From Aneurinibacillus terranovensis DSM 18919 (GTDB taxonomy: Bacteria; Bacillota; Bacilli; Aneurinibacillales; Aneurinibacillaceae), in contig NZ_AUMJ01000015.1 of assembly GCF_000430625.1 (NCBI RefSeq), positions 107,608 through 171,607 on the forward strand: a DNA stretch of 64,000 bases, given 5' to 3'. Each line of letters begins with the position of its first letter. The stretch's first letter is position 1. Positions 28,787-38,061 of this stretch are shown here, one piece after another. Below the pieces are notes generated by a model that was not told where the DNA came from, made no database searches, and saw nothing but the letters and a program-made list of their open reading frames with translations. The position numbers and the translations under genes are program-made.

Positions 28787-28822
28787 TGGACATGCTTATA
28801 CGGGCATGAAAGGGGAGTTTAG

Positions 28823-29488
28823 ATGGAGAAAAAGGCGGAAGACCTTAATGATTTGGGGCTTGAGGAATTAACGCAGGGGCACTTCGAAGAAGCGCTCAAG
28901 CTTTTTCAACAGGCGATTGAAGCGGATGAATCATACGCCCGGCCGTACTGCAATATCGGAAATCTCCTTGCCGCAACCGGCAACGAAGATGACGCAGTTC
29001 AGTGGTTTACCCGGGCGATTCAACTGAATCCCGGGCTTGAACTGGCTTACTATGGATTGGGAAATTCCTATTTTAATGCAGGAAATTATGAGGCCGCGCG
29101 CGTTGCTTTTGAAAAAGCAAAAGAAAAAGGGATGAAGCACCATGATTTAGATTTTATGATTGCTATGGCCTATATGCAGTCCGAGCAGTTGGACAGGGCC
29201 GTTCAATTTTTTGATGCGTGTTTGAGCGTTGAGCCTGAAGATGCGGAGGCTTATTTTCATAAAGGAATGTGTCTCGCCCGTTTGAACAGGATTGGAGAAG
29301 CGCGCGATGCGTTTTTAAAAACACTGGAAATAACCCCTGACCATGATGATGCCCTCTTCAATTCGGGAGTGGCGTACGGGTTTTTGGGTCAAATGGAAGA
29401 AGCCAAACAGCATTTTGAACGGTGTCTTTCGATAAATCCCCGCCACATACTGGCACAGAATGCATTGGCCGAAATTAACAAGGCCTAA
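28823..29488 (+). CDS. TPR-repeat protein (YrrB-like)
   Basis: 221 residues built from about six tetratricopeptide repeats (for example GHFEEALKLFQQAIEADESY, PYCNIGNLLAATGNEDDAVQ, DAEAYFHKGMCLARLNRIGE). It is soluble, with no signal peptide. B. subtilis YrrB occupies the same place beside the cysteine desulfurase and thiolase genes. TPR proteins act as protein-binding scaffolds; the partner is unknown. ATG 28823 follows AAAGGGGAG. Confidence 0.88.
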   Translation: MEKKAEDLNDLGLEELTQGHFEEALKLFQQAIEADESYARPYCNIGNLLAATGNEDDAVQWFTRAIQLNPGLELAYYGLGNSYFNAGNYEAARVAFEKAKEKGMKHHDLDFMIAMAYMQSEQLDRAVQFFDACLSVEPEDAEAYFHKGMCLARLNRIGEARDAFLKTLEITPDHDDALFNSGVAYGFLGQMEEAKQHFERCLSINPRHILAQNALAEINKA

Positions 29489-29807
29489 TTGAATGCCAAC
29501 GATCTTTTCCCTGCATACTAGGAATACGGAAGTGAACACATGACCGGTTCACAGATGAAAAAAGGGGAAAAAAGGTGGGCTTTTTCTTCCGTTTTCTCTG
29601 TATGGCGATGTCCGATACAAACGTAGGGCACGCTGCGTGCAGCCGGCACAATGCAGGCAACGTAAGCGGCCGTTCAGTTTCTACCGTTCTTGCGGACCTG
29701 TCTGCTCCAATACAGAGGTTTACATTTTTCCGGAGATGGACAGAATGTAATCTGTAATGATCGGAAATGGAGACAAAGAAAGGTCCATATGAACAGGAGG
29801 ATGAACC
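29489..29807. other. Gap with no recognised feature
   Basis: About 319 bp between the TPR gene and a small zinc-ribbon gene. A 60-codon open frame (29575-29757) has no family resemblance and an unconvincing start. No promoter or terminator stands out clearly. Confidence 0.4.
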
Positions 29808-30011
29808 ATGCTTACCTGCCCGAACTGCCAGTCTAAAAATATTGGCAAAATCGGAACCAACCAGTTCTATTGCTGGGAATGTTTTATCGAATTTATCGCC
29901 GCCGGAAATAAAGTTTCTTCCGTATATCAGGTTGAAGAAGATGGAAGTCTTCATTCGCTGAATGATTTGTTTTTTGATGACTGCCCGCCACCTTTTGAAA
30001 CCAACATGTGA
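29808..30011 (+). CDS. Small zinc-ribbon-like protein
   Basis: 67 residues. Two CxxC knuckles (CPNC at residues 4-7 and CWEC near 25-28) form a likely zinc ribbon, followed by an acidic tail with DDCPPP. ATG 29808 follows AGGAGGATGAACC, a strong ribosome-binding site, which supports translation. It pairs with the small gene 15 bp downstream. It may correspond to the short yrz genes found upstream of alaS in Bacillus; function unknown. Confidence 0.7.
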   Translation: MLTCPNCQSKNIGKIGTNQFYCWECFIEFIAAGNKVSSVYQVEEDGSLHSLNDLFFDDCPPPFETNM

Positions 30012-30025
30012 GGAGATGAGGTCTG

Positions 30026-30229
30026 ATGATGCGCTCTCTCTTGATGGGTGGTATCCTTATCGCCGCTTATGCGCTAATTAGGATGATGGTCGGCCGCAGA
30101 AATGGTATGTTTGGCACGATGAAAATGGGGAGAAGAATGTGGCGCAACATGAACTTTGCTGGTGTTACACGTTCCTCGCGCATGCTTGCCCGGGTTGGAA
30201 GACGTTTCATGCGAAATATGGCCGGATAA
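30026..30229 (+). CDS. Small basic membrane-anchored protein
   Basis: 67 residues, strongly basic and methionine-rich. One N-terminal hydrophobic segment (LLMGGILIAAYALIRMMV) is followed by many Arg/Lys/Met residues (RRNGMFGTMKMGRRMWRNMN). ATG 30026 (or 30029) follows GAGGAGATGAGG. It resembles in size and character the YrzQ-type proteins of this region in Bacillus, but I cannot confirm homology. A terminator follows. Confidence 0.65.
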   Translation: MMRSLLMGGILIAAYALIRMMVGRRNGMFGTMKMGRRMWRNMNFAGVTRSSRMLARVGRRFMRNMAG

Positions 30230-30264
30230 CAATGAGAAATCCTGAATTCTAGGGTTGTTTGACG

Positions 30265-30300
30265 AAAGGGGTGGGGACATCATGTTCCCGCCTCTTTATT
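30265..30300 (+). terminator. Terminator after the small-gene pair
   Basis: Arms AAAGGGGTGGGGACAT and ATGTTCCCGCCTCTTT pair with a few wobbles around a tiny loop; the T-run is short. Confidence 0.6.
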
Positions 30301-30316
30301 ATGAACAACGTGGCGC

Positions 30317-30344
30317 TTGACGCATCCCGGGTTTTCTTTATAAT
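30317..30344 (+). promoter_or_regulatory. Sigma-A promoter of the trans-sulfuration gene
   Basis: TTGACG (30317-30322), 16 bp, TATAAT (30339-30344), some 55 bp upstream of the start at 30399. No S-box riboswitch is visible between promoter and gene. Confidence 0.6.
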
Positions 30345-30398
30345 GTTACGTTATATTACATAAAATGAAATGGGAACATTCGAGAGGAGTTTTAATCC

Positions 30399-31577
30399 GT
30401 GAAAAAGAACCCTGCGACGTTATCCGTACATGCCGGTTCGCATGTCCCGGTTTCCAATCGTCCGGAAGCGATGCCGATTTACCAAACATCAGTCTTTACG
30501 TTTGACGATTTAGACCATTTAGAAGGGTATTTTACCGAAAGAAACGATCGTTATCTGTACAGCAGAAACAGCAACCCCAATACGACAGCGCTTGAAAAGG
30601 CTGTGGCAGCGCTTGAGGGGGGAGAGGATTGTGTGGCCACATCATCCGGAATGTCCGCTATTCTTTGCGGCATTCTCACGTTCGTGCAGGCAGGGGACCA
30701 CGTGCTGTGTTCCAACGAAATATACGGGGCGACCGCTTCCCTGCTTGAAACGGAATTGCAGCGGCTCGGCATCGGTTGCACATTTGCTCCCTTCCATTCC
30801 GCCGAATCGATAGAACAGGCACTTCAGCCCTCTACCAAACTGCTCGTGACCGAAGTCATAACGAATCCGTTAATCAGTGTGATTGACATCCCAATGGTGA
30901 CCGCTATCGCTCATGAACGGGGCGCAAAGGTACTTGTTGACAATACATTTACTTCGCCTTATGTCGTTCGCCCTTTAGAGTTGGGGGCTGACCTTGTCAT
31001 TCACAGCGCAACCAAATATTTAAACGGCCACAATGATGTGACCGCCGGGGTTGTTGTTGGACCGACGGAAACCATAGCCATCACGAGACAGCGGATGGTG
31101 CTGATGGGCTGCTGTCTCGGACCCTTCGAGGCGTGGCTTGTTCAGCGAGGCATTAAAACGTTCGCACTGAGAATGCGCCAGCATTCGGCCAATGCGGATA
31201 ATGTGGCGGCTTTCCTCGCAGGGCATCCGACCGTACAGAAGGTTTACCATCCATCCCTTACCACTCATGAGACCTATCCTGTTGCAAGAAAAATGGAACT
31301 TAACGGTAACGGAGCGATGATTAGCTTTCGCTTGTGTGAAGACACCGAGCTGCTCAATCAATTCTTCCGGGCTCTGAATATGATTACGATTGCCCCTTCG
31401 CTTGCCGGTGTGGCAACGACACTTTCCCATCCGCTTAAGACCTCCCACCGCGCGTTATCATACGAAAGACAGCAGGAGCTTGGGATTACCATGGGGCTGC
31501 TGCGCCTGTCCGTCGGGATTGAAGAAGCGGAAGATATCATCACCGACCTGGAGAAAGGCTTGCGCGTTCTCAGGTAA
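30399..31577 (+). CDS. Trans-sulfuration family PLP enzyme (cystathionine synthase/lyase or methionine gamma-lyase type)
   Basis: 392 residues of the Cys/Met metabolism PLP family. Motifs: PIYQTSVFTF, YSRNSNPNTTALEKAVAALEGGE, the phosphate-binding SSGMSAI, the Asp of VDNTFTSPYV and the PLP lysine in SATKYLNGHNDVTAG. The C-terminal SLAGVATTLSHPLKTSHRA fits cystathionine gamma-synthase/lyase and methionine gamma-lyase alike. The exact reaction cannot be set from sequence. Proximity to cymR and iscS is compatible with sulfur amino-acid metabolism, although it has its own promoter. GTG 30399 follows GAGAGGAG. Confidence 0.85.
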   Translation: MKKNPATLSVHAGSHVPVSNRPEAMPIYQTSVFTFDDLDHLEGYFTERNDRYLYSRNSNPNTTALEKAVAALEGGEDCVATSSGMSAILCGILTFVQAGDHVLCSNEIYGATASLLETELQRLGIGCTFAPFHSAESIEQALQPSTKLLVTEVITNPLISVIDIPMVTAIAHERGAKVLVDNTFTSPYVVRPLELGADLVIHSATKYLNGHNDVTAGVVVGPTETIAITRQRMVLMGCCLGPFEAWLVQRGIKTFALRMRQHSANADNVAAFLAGHPTVQKVYHPSLTTHETYPVARKMELNGNGAMISFRLCEDTELLNQFFRALNMITIAPSLAGVATTLSHPLKTSHRALSYERQQELGITMGLLRLSVGIEEAEDIITDLEKGLRVLR

Positions 31578-31637
31578 TTCGGGTCATATCCAGCGCACTT
31601 CCGGCCATACTAAATGTAAAGAGCTGGGGTGAGCAGT

Positions 31638-32714
31638 ATGAAACTGGAGAAACGAAACTGGATAGAAGGACTGCTTATCACCCTTCTTATCCTGTTGATT
31701 ATTTTTATGCTAGGGAAAGTGAGTACTTTTTTTGTCGGTTTTTTTTCTATCACAAAAAAAGTACTTACGCCCTTTTTACTCGGGTTGATCATTGCTTATT
31801 TGTTGAATCCCGTTGTTGGTTTTTTAAGCCGCCACCATTTTCCGCGCAGTGTGGCCATCATTTTGATTTACACCATTTTTTTTCTGTTTATCGCTTTTGT
31901 GATTATTAATTTCGGTCCGGTATTCTCACGGCAGTTCCGAGAACTTAGTGAGAAAATACCAGGGCTCATGGAAATGTACCAGAACTGGATGGCGAGGGTC
32001 AGGCTTAAACAGGCCGCTCAGCCATATTCCCTGCACAGCGGTGTAGCCCAGACGATGCGAACGATGGAAATCGCGGTGAAAGGATATGTGGATGGCCTGT
32101 TTACAGGCATGCAAGGCTTGCTTGATAAGCTTCTCCTGATTGCGATTGTGCCCTTTGTTGTTTTTTATCTGTTAAAAGATATGAAACCGTTTCAGCGCGG
32201 TTTTTTGCTTATGATTCCGCGCAGTCATCGCCTGAAGGTTACCCGAATTTTACATGAAGTGAATCTCGCGCTGGAACAGTATGTTCGCGGTCAGTTGACC
32301 GTATGCGGCGTGATTGCTGTAATCGTATATCTGGCTTATTTTTTTATCAGGCTTCCGTATGCGGTTGTATTTGCTACCCTGGTTGCGGTGACGAACATCA
32401 TCCCATATATTGGGCCGTTCATCGGGGCAGTGCCGGCCCTTCTATTCGCTTTAACGATCTCGTGGAAGACCGCTGTATATGTGGCCGGAATTAATGTTGT
32501 TGTGCAAATTCTGGAGGGAAACGTATTTTCTCCCCTGATTGTTGGCAGGTCGCTGCATTTGCACCCGCTCCTCATTATTTTTGCGGTCATGGTGGGAGGA
32601 GAAATAGCCGGCATCCCGGGGCTGATTCTCGCGGTTCCGGTTGTCGCCGCCGGCAAGGTTATCCTGCAGCATGTCTGGCCCCGGTACAGAAGGCGCCCGG
32701 ATGTGCCAGATTGA
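31638..32714 (+). CDS. AI-2E family permease (YrrI-like)
   Basis: About 358 residues from ATG 31638; an in-frame GTG at 31629 is an alternative. It has about seven or eight membrane helices with the family's central soluble segment (about 90-150) and the conserved VTNIIPYIGPFIGAVPALLFAL and PLIVGRSLHLHPLLIIFAVMVGGEIAGIPG blocks. Members include TqsA, and several export ions or small metabolites; most are uncharacterised, so the old autoinducer-2 name should not be taken literally. B. subtilis YrrI also lies upstream of alaS. Confidence 0.88.
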   Translation: MKLEKRNWIEGLLITLLILLIIFMLGKVSTFFVGFFSITKKVLTPFLLGLIIAYLLNPVVGFLSRHHFPRSVAIILIYTIFFLFIAFVIINFGPVFSRQFRELSEKIPGLMEMYQNWMARVRLKQAAQPYSLHSGVAQTMRTMEIAVKGYVDGLFTGMQGLLDKLLLIAIVPFVVFYLLKDMKPFQRGFLLMIPRSHRLKVTRILHEVNLALEQYVRGQLTVCGVIAVIVYLAYFFIRLPYAVVFATLVAVTNIIPYIGPFIGAVPALLFALTISWKTAVYVAGINVVVQILEGNVFSPLIVGRSLHLHPLLIIFAVMVGGEIAGIPGLILAVPVVAAGKVILQHVWPRYRRRPDVPD

Positions 32715-32740
32715 CTTCCGGCAAGTCGATTTTGTATAAT
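32711..32740 (+). promoter_or_regulatory. Sigma-A promoter of the alaS leader
   Basis: TTGACT (32711-32716) overlaps the stop codon of the upstream permease gene; TATAAT (32735-32740) follows after 18 bp. The transcript would start near 32747, ahead of the T-box leader. Confidence 0.65.
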
Positions 32741-32749
32741 GAAAAAATG

Positions 32750-33022
32750 ATAAGACAAGCAAATAGGCAGCAAACTCGTTGATGGAGAAAGTAAGCAGCG
32801 TCCTTTTACAGAGAGGCGGTACCCAGGTTGAGAGCACCGCTAAAAGAAGAGTTGCCGAACGCTACTCCGGAGAGCAGGGTAAAATCCTGCCGGGTGATTA
32901 AGCCCGTTATTTCTTTTAAACAAGCGACCCGTACCTCGTGTAGGACTGCGAGCGGGTAAGCAGGGTGGTACCGCGTGAGATAACAGCTCTCGTCCCTGAA
33001 CACAGGGAATGGGAGTTTTTTT
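32750..33022 (+). promoter_or_regulatory. T-box leader of alaS
   Basis: The T-box consensus AGGGTGGTACCGCG is at 32962-32975, followed by a terminator stem (TCCCTG...CAGGGA, with CTC...GAG; 32985-33013) and T7. A GCT (Ala) triplet at 32861-32863 in the context GAACGCTACTC matches the usual specifier-loop context (GAAC then codon). Stem I is long, with its AGAGAG element at 32810-32816. The leader should let RNA polymerase read into alaS when uncharged tRNA-Ala accumulates. Confidence 0.93.
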
Positions 33023-33050
33023 ATGCATATAAATAGTGGAGGGATTATGA

Positions 33051-35687
33051 ATGAAAACGATGACATCGGCTGAAATACGCCAGAAGTTTCTGGATTTCTT
33101 TAAAAGCAAAGGGCATGCGATTGAACCAAGCGCTTCGCTTGTTCCGGTCGATGATCCGACCCTTCTATGGATCAACAGCGGGGTCGCAACGCTCAAAAAA
33201 TATTTTGACGGCCGGGTGATTCCTGAGAACCCCCGGATTACGAATTCACAGAAGTCGATTCGAACGAACGATATTGAAAACGTGGGGAAAACGGCGCGCC
33301 ACCATACATTTTTTGAAATGCTCGGCAACTTTTCCATCGGCGACTATTTTAAGCGGGAAGCGATTCACTGGGCGTGGGAATTCCTAACGGCCCCGGAATG
33401 GATCGGCTTTGAAGCGGACAAGTTGTACGTGACCATCCACCCGGAAGATGACGAAGCCCATGAAATCTGGAACAAAGAAATCGGCATCCCGGAAAATCGG
33501 ATTGTTCGTCTCGAAGGGAACTTCTGGGATATCGGAGAAGGGCCGTGTGGGCCGAACAGTGAGATTTTCTATGACCGGGGCGAGAAATTCGGCAATGACC
33601 CATCCGATCCGGAACTCTATCCAGGAGGAGAGAACGAGCGCTACCTGGAGATTTGGAACCTTGTATTTTCGCAGTATAATCATAATCCGGACGGTTCTTA
33701 TACGCCGCTTCCAAAGAAAAACATTGATACCGGGATGGGCCTTGAACGGATGGCATCTGTGATTCAGGACGTGGACAACAACTATGAAACTGATCTACTG
33801 TTTCCGATTATTGAAGCTACATGTAAAATTGCTGGTGTCACATACGGGCAAAAGCTCGAGCACGATATCGCGCTGAAAGTCATCGCCGACCATTCCCGGA
33901 CCGTCGTATTCGCGATTGGAGACGGCGCCCTGCCATCCAATGAAGGAAGAGGGTATGTCATTCGCCGCCTGTTGCGCCGGGCTGTCCGCTACGGAAAAGT
34001 GCTGGGCATTGAAAAGTCGTTCCTGTATACCTTAACGGGAACCGTAGGCGAAATTATGAAATCGTACTATCCGGAAGTGCTGGAAAAACGCGAATTTATT
34101 GAGCGCGTAATTAAAAATGAAGAAGAGCGTTTCCATGAAACATTGAACGAAGGTCTGCATATTTTAGAGCAAATGGTTAAACATGCGAAACAGGCCGGCC
34201 ATACGCAAATTAGCGGGGATGAAGCATTTAAACTGTATGATACGTATGGCTTCCCGTTTGATTTGACAGAGGATTTTGCGGCTGAACAGGAAATGACGGT
34301 GGACCGTGAAGGCTTTGATGCGGCGATGGAAGAACAGCGCGCGCGGGCGCGGGCTGCACGCCATGATGAAGGAAGCATGCAGGTGCAGGGCGGAGTCTTG
34401 GGTGACATCAAAGTTAAGAGCGAATTCGTCGGGTACACGGAGATTGTAACGAGCGCGAGGGTCGTGGCTCTGATTCACGAGAACGAATCGGTTGATATGG
34501 TAGGAGCTGGAACGGAATGCCAGGTGATTCTCGACCGTACTCCGTTCTACGCGGAATCCGGCGGACAGGTTGCGGATAAAGGCTTACTAGAAGCCGGAAA
34601 AATGCAGGCTACGGTGTTTGATACGCAAAAAGGGCCCAATGGGCAGCATATTTCTACCATTAAAGTGGAATCGGGAACCTTAAAAGTAGGCGATAAGGTG
34701 GAGGCTGTTGTCAATCGTGCAGCCCGTACGGACATTGTAAAGAACCATACCGGTACCCACCTGCTTCACCAGGCGTTAAAGGATGTGCTCGGCTCCCATG
34801 TTAATCAGGCTGGTTCCCTTGTGGCTCCGGAGCGTTTACGCTTTGACTTTTCACACTTCGGTGCGATAACAGATGAAGAACTGGATCGTATTGAATCGAT
34901 TGTAAACGAACAAATCTGGCGTAATATTGATGTTTCGATTATGCATAAATCGCTGCAGGAAGCAAAAGCTATGGGGGCCATGGCGTTGTTCGGGGAAAAA
35001 TATGGCGACGTTGTTCGCGTTGTAAAAGTAGGCGACTACAGCCTTGAACTGTGCGGAGGCTGTCACGTAAACAATACGGCAGAAATCGGTTTGTTTAAAA
35101 TTGTAAGCGAAACGGGAATCGGTGCGGGCACACGCCGCATTGAGGCGGTTACCGGCCGGATGGCATATAAATATTTGAACCAGCAGTTGTCCACATTGAA
35201 GTCGGTAGCCAATGAACTGAAAACGACCATTACAAATGTTCCGCAGCGCATTGAAACATTGAAGCTGGAAATGAAGGAAAAAGAGCGTGAAAATGAATCT
35301 CTCCGTGCCAAGTTAAGCCATATGGAGGCTTCCACGTTAACCGATCAGGTGAATGAAGTTGCCGGTGTTAAAGTGCTTGCGGCAAAAGTGAACGGTGTGG
35401 ATATGGATAACCTGCGTAATATGGTCGATGATTTAAAAAATAAACTCGGTTCCGCTGTTGTCGTACTCGGGTCGGTAAAAGAGGACAAGGTAAACATTGT
35501 CGCCGGAGTAACCGCCGATCTGGTTAAAAAAGGGTTACATGCCGGTAAGTTAGTAAAAGAAGTGGCAACCCGCTGCGGTGGCGGTGGCGGCGGCCGGCCG
35601 GATATGGCTCAGGCGGGCGGAAAAAATGCGGCCGAATTGTCCGATGCGCTAGCATTTACGAATGAATGGGTGCAGACTCAACTTTAA
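33051..35687 (+). CDS. alaS: Alanyl-tRNA synthetase
   Basis: 878 residues, full length. Domains in order: class II catalytic core ([40 protein letters not shown]), tRNA-recognition region, editing domain with [11 protein letters not shown] and CGGCHV zinc-binding motifs, and the C-terminal DHHA1 domain ([17 protein letters not shown]). It charges tRNA-Ala and clears Ser/Gly mischarging. ATG 33051 follows GTGGAGGG. IreB, RuvX and a DUF1292 protein follow in the order seen across Firmicutes. Confidence 0.98.
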   Translation: MKTMTSAEIRQKFLDFFKSKGHAIEPSASLVPVDDPTLLWINSGVATLKKYFDGRVIPENPRITNSQKSIRTNDIENVGKTARHHTFFEMLGNFSIGDYFKREAIHWAWEFLTAPEWIGFEADKLYVTIHPEDDEAHEIWNKEIGIPENRIVRLEGNFWDIGEGPCGPNSEIFYDRGEKFGNDPSDPELYPGGENERYLEIWNLVFSQYNHNPDGSYTPLPKKNIDTGMGLERMASVIQDVDNNYETDLLFPIIEATCKIAGVTYGQKLEHDIALKVIADHSRTVVFAIGDGALPSNEGRGYVIRRLLRRAVRYGKVLGIEKSFLYTLTGTVGEIMKSYYPEVLEKREFIERVIKNEEERFHETLNEGLHILEQMVKHAKQAGHTQISGDEAFKLYDTYGFPFDLTEDFAAEQEMTVDREGFDAAMEEQRARARAARHDEGSMQVQGGVLGDIKVKSEFVGYTEIVTSARVVALIHENESVDMVGAGTECQVILDRTPFYAESGGQVADKGLLEAGKMQATVFDTQKGPNGQHISTIKVESGTLKVGDKVEAVVNRAARTDIVKNHTGTHLLHQALKDVLGSHVNQAGSLVAPERLRFDFSHFGAITDEELDRIESIVNEQIWRNIDVSIMHKSLQEAKAMGAMALFGEKYGDVVRVVKVGDYSLELCGGCHVNNTAEIGLFKIVSETGIGAGTRRIEAVTGRMAYKYLNQQLSTLKSVANELKTTITNVPQRIETLKLEMKEKERENESLRAKLSHMEASTLTDQVNEVAGVKVLAAKVNGVDMDNLRNMVDDLKNKLGSAVVVLGSVKEDKVNIVAGVTADLVKKGLHAGKLVKEVATRCGGGGGGRPDMAQAGGKNAAELSDALAFTNEWVQTQL

Positions 35688-35770
35688 CTTTTTCTCTATG
35701 CGAAAAAGGAATTCAACATAGAAGTGGCGAATTACATGAGGATAAGAACCTTGGAAAGAGGTGCTGGACA

Positions 35771-36031
35771 TTGAGTTCCATGGATCATACGATGAAGTTT
35801 AACTTTAAACAGGATGATGTGGAAATAGAAGCTCAAGAAGTGCTGCTCACCGTCTATACAGCGCTTGAAGAGAAGGGATATAATCCGATTAACCAAATCG
35901 TTGGATATCTGATCTCCGGCGATCCGGCCTATATTCCCCGTCACAATAACGCACGCACATTGATTCGCAAGCTTGAACGCGATGAACTAATTGAGGAACT
36001 TGTCCGGTCTTATCTTCGTCAGCATCGTTAA
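35771..36031 (+). CDS. IreB family regulatory phosphoprotein (UPF0297)
   Basis: 86 residues from TTG 35771, 7 bp after GAGGTG; an ATG at 35780 is too far from the ribosome-binding site. The conserved core [27 protein letters not shown] is intact. In Enterococcus faecalis IreB is a substrate of the IreK Ser/Thr kinase and affects cephalosporin resistance; in B. subtilis the equivalent is YrzL. It lies in the invariant alaS-ireB-ruvX order. Confidence 0.92.
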   Translation: MSSMDHTMKFNFKQDDVEIEAQEVLLTVYTALEEKGYNPINQIVGYLISGDPAYIPRHNNARTLIRKLERDELIEELVRSYLRQHR

Positions 36032-36081
36032 GGTATATGTTGATTTCGGATTGTGTTTACTCAGGTTAAGGTAGGAGAATA

Positions 36082-36492
36082 ATGAGAATAATGGGACTTG
36101 ACGTCGGGGAAAAAACAATAGGTGTGGCCGTCAGCGATGAGATGGGCTGGACGGCACAGGGCATTGAAACGATCCGGCGGGAAGGAAAAAATAAAGATTT
36201 TGGCCGCTTAGAAGAACTGATTAAAGAGTATGATATTGAAGAAATCGTTGTGGGGCTTCCCAAGAACATGAACGGCAGTATCGGACCGCGCGGGCAGGCG
36301 TGTGAGGCTTTCGCCCGTTCCCTCCGGCAAAGGACGGATCTGCCGGTCAGAATGTGGGATGAACGTTTAACGACAATGGCGGCAGAGCGGATGCTGATTT
36401 CCGCCGACGTAAGCCGCAAAAAAAGAAAACAGGTCATCGATAAAATGGCGGCGGTAATGATTTTGCAGAATTACCTGGACGCTAAAAAATAG
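36082..36492 (+). CDS. ruvX: Holliday-junction resolvase-like protein RuvX (YqgF/YrrK)
   Basis: 136 residues with an RNase H-like fold. The N-terminal [20 protein letters not shown] carries the first catalytic Asp; [11 protein letters not shown] and [17 protein letters not shown] supply the others. The family has been linked to Holliday-junction resolution and to 16S rRNA 5'-end maturation. ATG 36082 follows GGTAGGAG. It precedes a DUF1292 gene by 9 bp. Confidence 0.94.
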   Translation: MRIMGLDVGEKTIGVAVSDEMGWTAQGIETIRREGKNKDFGRLEELIKEYDIEEIVVGLPKNMNGSIGPRGQACEAFARSLRQRTDLPVRMWDERLTTMAAERMLISADVSRKKRKQVIDKMAAVMILQNYLDAKK

Positions 36493-36501
36493 GAGGGCTT
36501 T

Positions 36502-36786
36502 ATGGAATTGGAAAATGAGATTGATGTTGGAGAAGTCATCACCCTGACGGATGAAGAAAGCGGTCAGGATATAGATTTTACCGTTATGTACATTTTCGAA
36601 ATCGAAGATCGTACGTACCTCTGTCTTGTGCCTGTGGATCAGGAAGAGGAAGAAGAATATGAAGTGCACTTCCTTCGTTATGACGGGACGGACACTCTTC
36701 ATCCGATCGAATCCGATGAAGAATGGGAGCAGGTTGAGGCAACCTTTGAAACCATTATGGATGAACTTGAAAAGGAAGACGATTAA
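36502..36786 (+). CDS. DUF1292 family protein (YrzB-like)
   Basis: 94 residues, very acidic (DQEEEEEYEV, ESDEEWEQVEATFETIMDELEKEDD). The N-terminal EVITLTDEESGQDIDFTVMYIFEIEDRTYLCLVPV is typical of DUF1292. Such proteins follow ruvX in Bacilli; their role is unknown. It ends the alaS-region operon ahead of a terminator. Confidence 0.88.
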   Translation: MELENEIDVGEVITLTDEESGQDIDFTVMYIFEIEDRTYLCLVPVDQEEEEEYEVHFLRYDGTDTLHPIESDEEWEQVEATFETIMDELEKEDD

Positions 36787-36833
36787 GCAAAAAAAAGCCT
36801 AACCTAAACCCCGAATTAGCCCTTTTGAAAAAT

Positions 36834-36879
36834 AGCTCGTATCACTTGCATTTTTTATGTGATTACGGGCTGTTTTTTT
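36834..36879 (+). terminator. Terminator of the ireB-ruvX-DUF1292 operon
   Basis: Arms AGCTCGTATCAC and GTGATTACGGGCT pair with one bulge and one wobble, followed by seven T. The loop is itself T-rich. Confidence 0.75.
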
Positions 36880-36963
36880 GATTTTATCGTCGGACTTGCC
36901 TGCTTTCTTAACTCCACCTGCGATGCTGAGTTTGACGAAACGTGTGATCCACCGAATGTGGCA

Positions 36964-37120
36964 GGCAATGAAATGGAGCATTTTTATTTTTTGCGGGGTA
37001 TTCCCTTGCGTGGAAGCTTGGGGTGTCCGTGTTTTAAAAAAAGAGGAGACAACGCGGACAGTTCATCCTTCCCTGCAAGGGAAAACTTTGCAAAAAATAA
37101 AAACGGACCATTCCATTCGC
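36964..37120. mobile_element. MITE-like long-hairpin element, copy R3
   Basis: Two arms of about 53 bp at 36964-37016 and 37068-37120 are inverse copies. Read outwards-in, both give an AATGGAATGG-like start, then TTTTTATTTTTTGC, then TTCCCTTGC and GGGAAG or TGGAAG. The inner part (GTCCGTGTT...AACGCGGAC) continues the pairing, so almost the whole 157 bp folds as one hairpin. The arms match those at 18940 and 24408. No gene lies inside. It is probably a non-autonomous transposable element and sits between the DUF1292 operon and a convergent gene. Confidence 0.7.
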
Positions 37121-37132
37121 ATACTTCCGAGT

Positions 37133-37825
37133 TCACTTCACCTGAAAACAGAGCGAACTTTTCATATTTAATTCGGGAGGATACATCCAGAAGTCCACCG
37201 TGTAGGTACCCGGTTTTAATTGTGGGATAGGTTCGGTAAACGTCATTTCCTCGCCTTGCTTTAACGTTTTTTCTACAATGGACTGCGCAAACATTTTTCC
37301 GTCGCTATACTGCAGGACCTTTTCTCCCGCTTCATTGTTGATTAGATAGTCAAACGGGTGTCCTACGTGCAATAAAAAGGTTTTGACCTGTTCCGTTTGA
37401 TTTTTTACCGTAAAAACAAACTGTCCATTGTCTATTTTTAGCGAGGCAGCCAACTCCCCGGCAATGATCGGCGGTTTTGCAGGATTTGAAGGCGAGTTGC
37501 CAGAGTTGTCAGGCTTGTCAGTTAGTGTAATGGTATTTGTTGCATTCTCCCACTTTACATTTTTTCCGACTGCTTCACCAATGAACCGAAGCGGTACATA
37601 TGTTGTCCCTTCATAGTTCAACGATAGCGGCACGTCGGTTTTTCCGTTGAAAAAAGTTGAGGTTTTTGTACCGTCGACGACAGTTTGCCCGTTTACCACT
37701 AAAAAAATCGGCTCCATACTCACTTCGATAGATCGTAATGTACCTGCCCCATAAGCGGTTCCGCCGGCCACTGTCAGACCAATCGTCATTCCCAGCACTA
37801 TGTGTTTGAGTGCGTTTCCCTTCAT
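37133..37825 (-). CDS. Secreted stalk-domain protein with BsuPI-type domain
   Basis: 230 residues. A signal peptide (IVLGMTIGLTVAGGTAYGAG) is followed by a copper-amine-oxidase N-terminal-like stalk domain (VNGQTVVDGTKTSTFFNG, YVPLRFIGEAVGKNVKWENATNTITL) at about 40-105. A Ser/Pro/Asn linker leads to a C-terminal domain (about 125-230) resembling BsuPI, an intracellular proteinase inhibitor (FLLHVGHPFDYLINNEAGEK, SDGKMFAQ, LKQGEEMTF, GTYTVDFWM). A BsuPI domain in a secreted protein might inhibit extracellular or wall proteases; that is inference. The start follows AAGGAGGAAAAG. Confidence 0.78.
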   Translation of the reverse strand: MKGNALKHIVLGMTIGLTVAGGTAYGAGTLRSIEVSMEPIFLVVNGQTVVDGTKTSTFFNGKTDVPLSLNYEGTTYVPLRFIGEAVGKNVKWENATNTITLTDKPDNSGNSPSNPAKPPIIAGELAASLKIDNGQFVFTVKNQTEQVKTFLLHVGHPFDYLINNEAGEKVLQYSDGKMFAQSIVEKTLKQGEEMTFTEPIPQLKPGTYTVDFWMYPPELNMKSSLCFQVK

Positions 37826-37862
37826 GGGACTTTTCCTCCTTCATTCGTGAGTTCTACCAGTA

Positions 37863-37891
37863 GTTATAGTTACAGACGGAATTTCTAACAA
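37863..37891 (-). promoter_or_regulatory. Promoter of the stalk-BsuPI gene
   Basis: On the minus strand TTGTTA (37891-37886), 17 bp, TATAAC (37868-37863), about 40 bp upstream of the ATG. Confidence 0.5.
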
Positions 37892-38045
37892 AAAAGTTGA
37901 TAGACAAGAGCATAAAACGTATATACCATCTCAAACGTGCATCATTATGTCTATCATGTGAATGTTGTCGAATTTTCAGGGAGAAAATAGTGATTTACTC
38001 TTTGCTTTTTGTAATAAGCTTGGTAAAATAAAAGTAAGAAAATCA

Positions 38046-38061
38046 TGTGAAAAAAATCACA
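38046..38061. promoter_or_regulatory. FNR/CRP-type palindrome
   Basis: TGTGA-AAAAAA-TCACA is a perfect match to the CRP/FNR-family site TGTGA-N6-TCACA. Flanking bases extend the dyad to 38038-38068 (GAAAAT...ATTTTC). It lies in the 420-bp gap between the divergent stalk-BsuPI gene and mltG, 185 bp from mltG. Which promoter it controls is unclear. It could instead be only a hairpin. Confidence 0.45.

Noticed and set aside
36799..36981. Minus-strand 60-codon frame next to the DUF1292 terminator
   Set aside because: It runs through the terminator and the arm of the MITE-like element; no recognised product.
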